Shown here piece by piece: positions 62,203 through 64,000 of a DNA stretch of 64,000 bases. Each line of letters opens with the position of its first letter. The stretch's first letter is position 1. A model generated the notes under the pieces. The model saw nothing but the letters and a program-made list of their open reading frames with translations. It was not told the origin of the DNA and did not search any database. A program made the translations under genes and the position numbers. Source of the DNA: JALZVT01 sp964634815 (GTDB lineage: Bacteria > Pseudomonadota > Gammaproteobacteria > Pseudomonadales > Azotimanducaceae); NCBI GenBank assembly GCA_964634815.1, contig CAZWMD010000002.1:124001-188000 (forward strand). Direction: 5' to 3'.

Positions 62203-63114
62203 ATGCGCCTCGCAATATTGTCACGCAATAAAAGTCTCTATTCCACGCGCCGACTCATGGAAGCGGCTCTCACACGAGGCCACGATGTACGCATACTAGA
62301 TCACGTGCGCTGCTTCATGGACATCACCTCAGAAAAGCCAAGCGTTCATCATCGCGAAGAAGAGTTTGATCACGATCATTTTGACGCAGTGATTCCGCGT
62401 ATCGGCGCCTCCGTCTCTTTCTACGGCTGCGCCGTCGTTCGACAGTTCGAAATGATGGGCGTGTACTGTGTTAATGAGTCTGTCGCGATTACCAGGGCGC
62501 GAGATAAGCTTCGATCGCTACAACTGCTGTCGCGCAAAGGCATAGGCATCCCTGCTACCTCCTTCGCAAACTCTCCTGATGATGTGGAAGGCCTGATTCG
62601 AGAAGTTGGTGGCGCTCCACTGGTAATCAAACTGCTGGAAGGCACTCAGGGAATTGGCGTGGTGTTGGCCGAGACTCGCAAGGCCGCGGAAAGTGTGATC
62701 CAGGCTTTCATGGGCATGAACACCAACATTCTTGTGCAGGAATTTATCAAGGAAGCGGGCGGCTCAGATATTCGTTGTTTTGTTGTCGGCAACAAAGTTA
62801 TCGCCGCAATGAAACGTCAGGCTCCGGAAGGGGAATTCCGCTCAAATCTGCATCGGGGCGGAACGGCGTCCGTCATTAAGCTCACACCAAAGGAGCGAGC
62901 CACAGCAATACGCGCAGCGAAGGTGATGGGCCTGAATGTCGCAGGCGTTGATCTGTTGCGTTCTCAGCGCGGGCCGTTGGTGATGGAAGTGAACGCTTCT
63001 CCCGGTATTCGAGGCATAGAGGAAGCTACCGGTATTGACGTGGCAGGTTTAATTCTCGAGTTCATCGAAAACAACGCAAAACGCAACAAAACCAGGACTC
63101 GGGGGAAGGGATAG
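62203..63114 (+). CDS. rimK: ATP-grasp glutamate ligase RimK
   Basis: 303 residues. AILSRNKSLYSTRRLMEAA, DAVIPRIGASVSFYGCAVVRQFE, VIKLLEGTQGIGVVLAE, VQEFIKEAGGSDIRCFVVGN and GPLVMEVNASPGIRGIEEATG match RimK, which adds glutamate to ribosomal protein S6. The family also contains CofF, which caps F420 with an alpha-glutamate, but location next to its protease partner makes the S6 role far more likely. It ends 25 bp before the convergent nucleotidyltransferase gene. Confidence 0.95.
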   Translation: MRLAILSRNKSLYSTRRLMEAALTRGHDVRILDHVRCFMDITSEKPSVHHREEEFDHDHFDAVIPRIGASVSFYGCAVVRQFEMMGVYCVNESVAITRARDKLRSLQLLSRKGIGIPATSFANSPDDVEGLIREVGGAPLVIKLLEGTQGIGVVLAETRKAAESVIQAFMGMNTNILVQEFIKEAGGSDIRCFVVGNKVIAAMKRQAPEGEFRSNLHRGGTASVIKLTPKERATAIRAAKVMGLNVAGVDLLRSQRGPLVMEVNASPGIRGIEEATGIDVAGLILEFIENNAKRNKTRTRGKG

Positions 63115-63139
63115 TCAAGCTCTTAGCCCCAATGCGCTA

Positions 63140-63673
63140 TTAGTCTGGCAGGCTGTTAAGCCGTTCTACCCGTTCATCATCAGCGCCCAGGTAATCACTG
63201 AGCACCTCTCGCACAAATCGCACATTCAGGGTTCCAACCGCGTGCATTTCCTCCAGATCAGCCCAGTCTTTTGTGCGATTAAAGAACGCTTTAAAGACGG
63301 CCAGATCAGAACAACACAGAAAAGGCAGTCGCTCACCGGCCAGTTCTTCCCACTGTACTCTCTGGGATACCTGAGCGTGAAACGGCGTGCTGTTGAGAAA
63401 AATATCTACCGGAGTTGATTCCCACCAGAGTCGAACCTGAGTGTCGCGTTTTAGCATCGCAAGTGCTGTGGCCGGCGTGGCAACGCCGTCGGGCAAGGCC
63501 GAGAAGACACGCTGCGCCTGCTGTGTATCGACAAAGAGATTCACATCTATATCAATGGTCGCGCGCGCGGCCTCTGTACACCAGGCGAGAGCAAGCGCGC
63601 CGCCAAAGGCATGGGGCAGCTCCGCGGATTTAAGTGCACTGTGTACAGCCACCAGTTTCCGAAGGAGGTTCAT
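63140..63673 (-). CDS. Nucleotidyltransferase, AbiEii toxin-like
   Basis: 177 residues. AFGGALALAWCTEAARATIDIDVNLF has the nucleotidyltransferase GG(x)n-DxDxN pattern of AbiEii/MNT-type proteins; VDIFLNSTPFH provides the third acidic residue (Asp in STPVDIFL). The C-terminal part (DLAVFKAFFNRTKDWADLEEM) is also typical of AbiEii-like proteins. Adjacent to an XRE regulator 6 bp upstream, so it may be the toxin half of a toxin-antitoxin or phage-defence pair. Unrelated housekeeping nucleotidyltransferases are an alternative. Confidence 0.72.
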   Translation of the reverse strand: MNLLRKLVAVHSALKSAELPHAFGGALALAWCTEAARATIDIDVNLFVDTQQAQRVFSALPDGVATPATALAMLKRDTQVRLWWESTPVDIFLNSTPFHAQVSQRVQWEELAGERLPFLCCSDLAVFKAFFNRTKDWADLEEMHAVGTLNVRFVREVLSDYLGADDERVERLNSLPD

Positions 63674-63679
63674 CGTCTG

Positions 63680-64000
63680 CTAGGTGCCGTCGGAGGACTG
63701 GGCAAACACGGGAAACTGAAGTGGTTTACGGCTGCGTCTGTTGCGATTTGGAAAGTGTTCCGCGAGTTCCAGCGCCATCGCAAGTTCCTCGCCTCGCGCC
63801 AGGCCGTTGCGCCATCGCACCCGACGATGCAATTCAAAATCTACCTTTAGTTCGCAGCCGTGCAACACCCGCAAGAAAGTACTGATTTTCGGTTCTTTTG
63901 TACCCGACTCGTACGCAACCAGGGTGGCATGAGAGGTGCCAATACGACCCGCCAGTTCGCGCAACGACAGTCCTGCATCCAGCCGAGCAGACCGGAGCAA
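63680..64000 (-). CDS. XRE family transcriptional regulator (5' end beyond the right edge)
   Basis: The frame is open to the last base of the window, so the true start may lie outside; 106 residues are visible. The helix-turn-helix is at the N-terminal side: RSARLDAGLSLRELAGRIG-TSHATLVAYESGTKEP, followed by STFLRVLHGCELKVDFEL. The C-terminal 50 residues are basic and probably bind the toxin partner. It ends 6 bp before the nucleotidyltransferase gene on the same strand, as in two-gene toxin-antitoxin units. Confidence 0.78.
   Translation of the reverse strand: MLRSARLDAGLSLRELAGRIGTSHATLVAYESGTKEPKISTFLRVLHGCELKVDFELHRRVRWRNGLARGEELAMALELAEHFPNRNRRSRKPLQFPVFAQSSDGT

Noticed and set aside
62203..63114. 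RimK-like gene as CofF (F420 capping ligase)
   Set aside because: The two are homologous, but adjacency to the RimK-associated protease and full RimK motifs favour the S6 ligase.
1..64000. tRNA genes, rRNA, CRISPR arrays, prophage or complete insertion sequences
   Set aside because: I looked for T-loop sequences, regularly spaced repeats, integrase and transposase motifs and saw none.

Overview
The window reads as one continuous stretch of a gammaproteobacterial chromosome, probably from a marine, lipid-degrading, TonB-dependent heterotroph. Supporting this are full-length housekeeping genes of proteobacterial type (purK-purE, rimK with its protease partner, htpX, glucokinase, a YegD-like Hsp70, S-formylglutathione hydrolase), a large TonB-dependent receptor and TRAP-family binding proteins. 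The species assignment is inference. No tRNA, rRNA, CRISPR array, prophage or complete insertion sequence was seen. Genes are densely packed. The only stretch above 300 bp without a firm gene is 14643-15090, which holds a promoter-like pair, a possible small transcript and a terminator.

Layout. 1-3530 (minus strand): a DctP-type TRAP binding protein cut by the left edge, its TatT lipoprotein partner, a redoxin lipoprotein with an in-frame TGA that is very likely selenocysteine (a SECIS-like hairpin follows), and a CHAD-domain protein. 3545-3690 holds REP-like repeats. 3780-7615: an enoyl-CoA hydratase, glucokinase and two luciferase-like (LLM) oxidoreductases. 7745-13397: a compact operon that builds and reduces coenzyme F420 (npdG, cofE, cofD, cofC, fused cofG-cofH = fbiC), which is unusual for a proteobacterium. 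13398-24188: two MFS transporters, a carotenoid oxygenase, a GNAT, an aminotransferase, a PPOX/FDOR-type flavin or F420 enzyme, a fatty-acid desaturase and a secreted CAP-domain protein. 24264-35254: TonB-dependent receptor, crotonase, two metallo-beta-lactamase-fold hydrolases, FATP-type acyl-CoA synthetase, YegD-like chaperone, a basic secreted protein and another LLM enzyme. 35498-46715: TPR-hybrid histidine kinase, lytic transglycosylase, two tandem LLM paralogues, histidine phosphatase, HtpX, DUF4396 protein, a crotonase-LLM pair and an ACAD10-like phosphotransferase.

46763-51457: a tripartite exporter operon (ABC protein, HlyD-like adaptor, TolC-like channel) whose ABC ATPase domain has lost every nucleotide-binding motif. 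51468-55706: FghA, epoxide hydrolase-like enzyme, NTF2-like protein, PurK and PurE. 55739-59537 (minus): molybdenum hydroxylase large subunit, a MoaD/ThiS-like protein and a TAXI-type binding protein in one operon. 59739-64000: thiolase, TauD-type dioxygenase, RimK-associated protease, RimK, and an AbiEii-like nucleotidyltransferase with an XRE regulator cut by the right edge.

How it fits together: the cell appears to make F420 (operon at 7745), recharge it with NADPH (NpdG) and spend it in at least six LLM enzymes and one PPOX/FDOR enzyme in the same 64 kb. Several of these sit beside acyl-CoA genes (three crotonases, FATP ligase, thiolase, ACAD10-like kinase), suggesting F420-dependent steps in breakdown of lipid-like or cyclic substrates. 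The most striking individual signals are the selenocysteine redoxin, the F420 operon and the exporter with an apparently dead ATPase.
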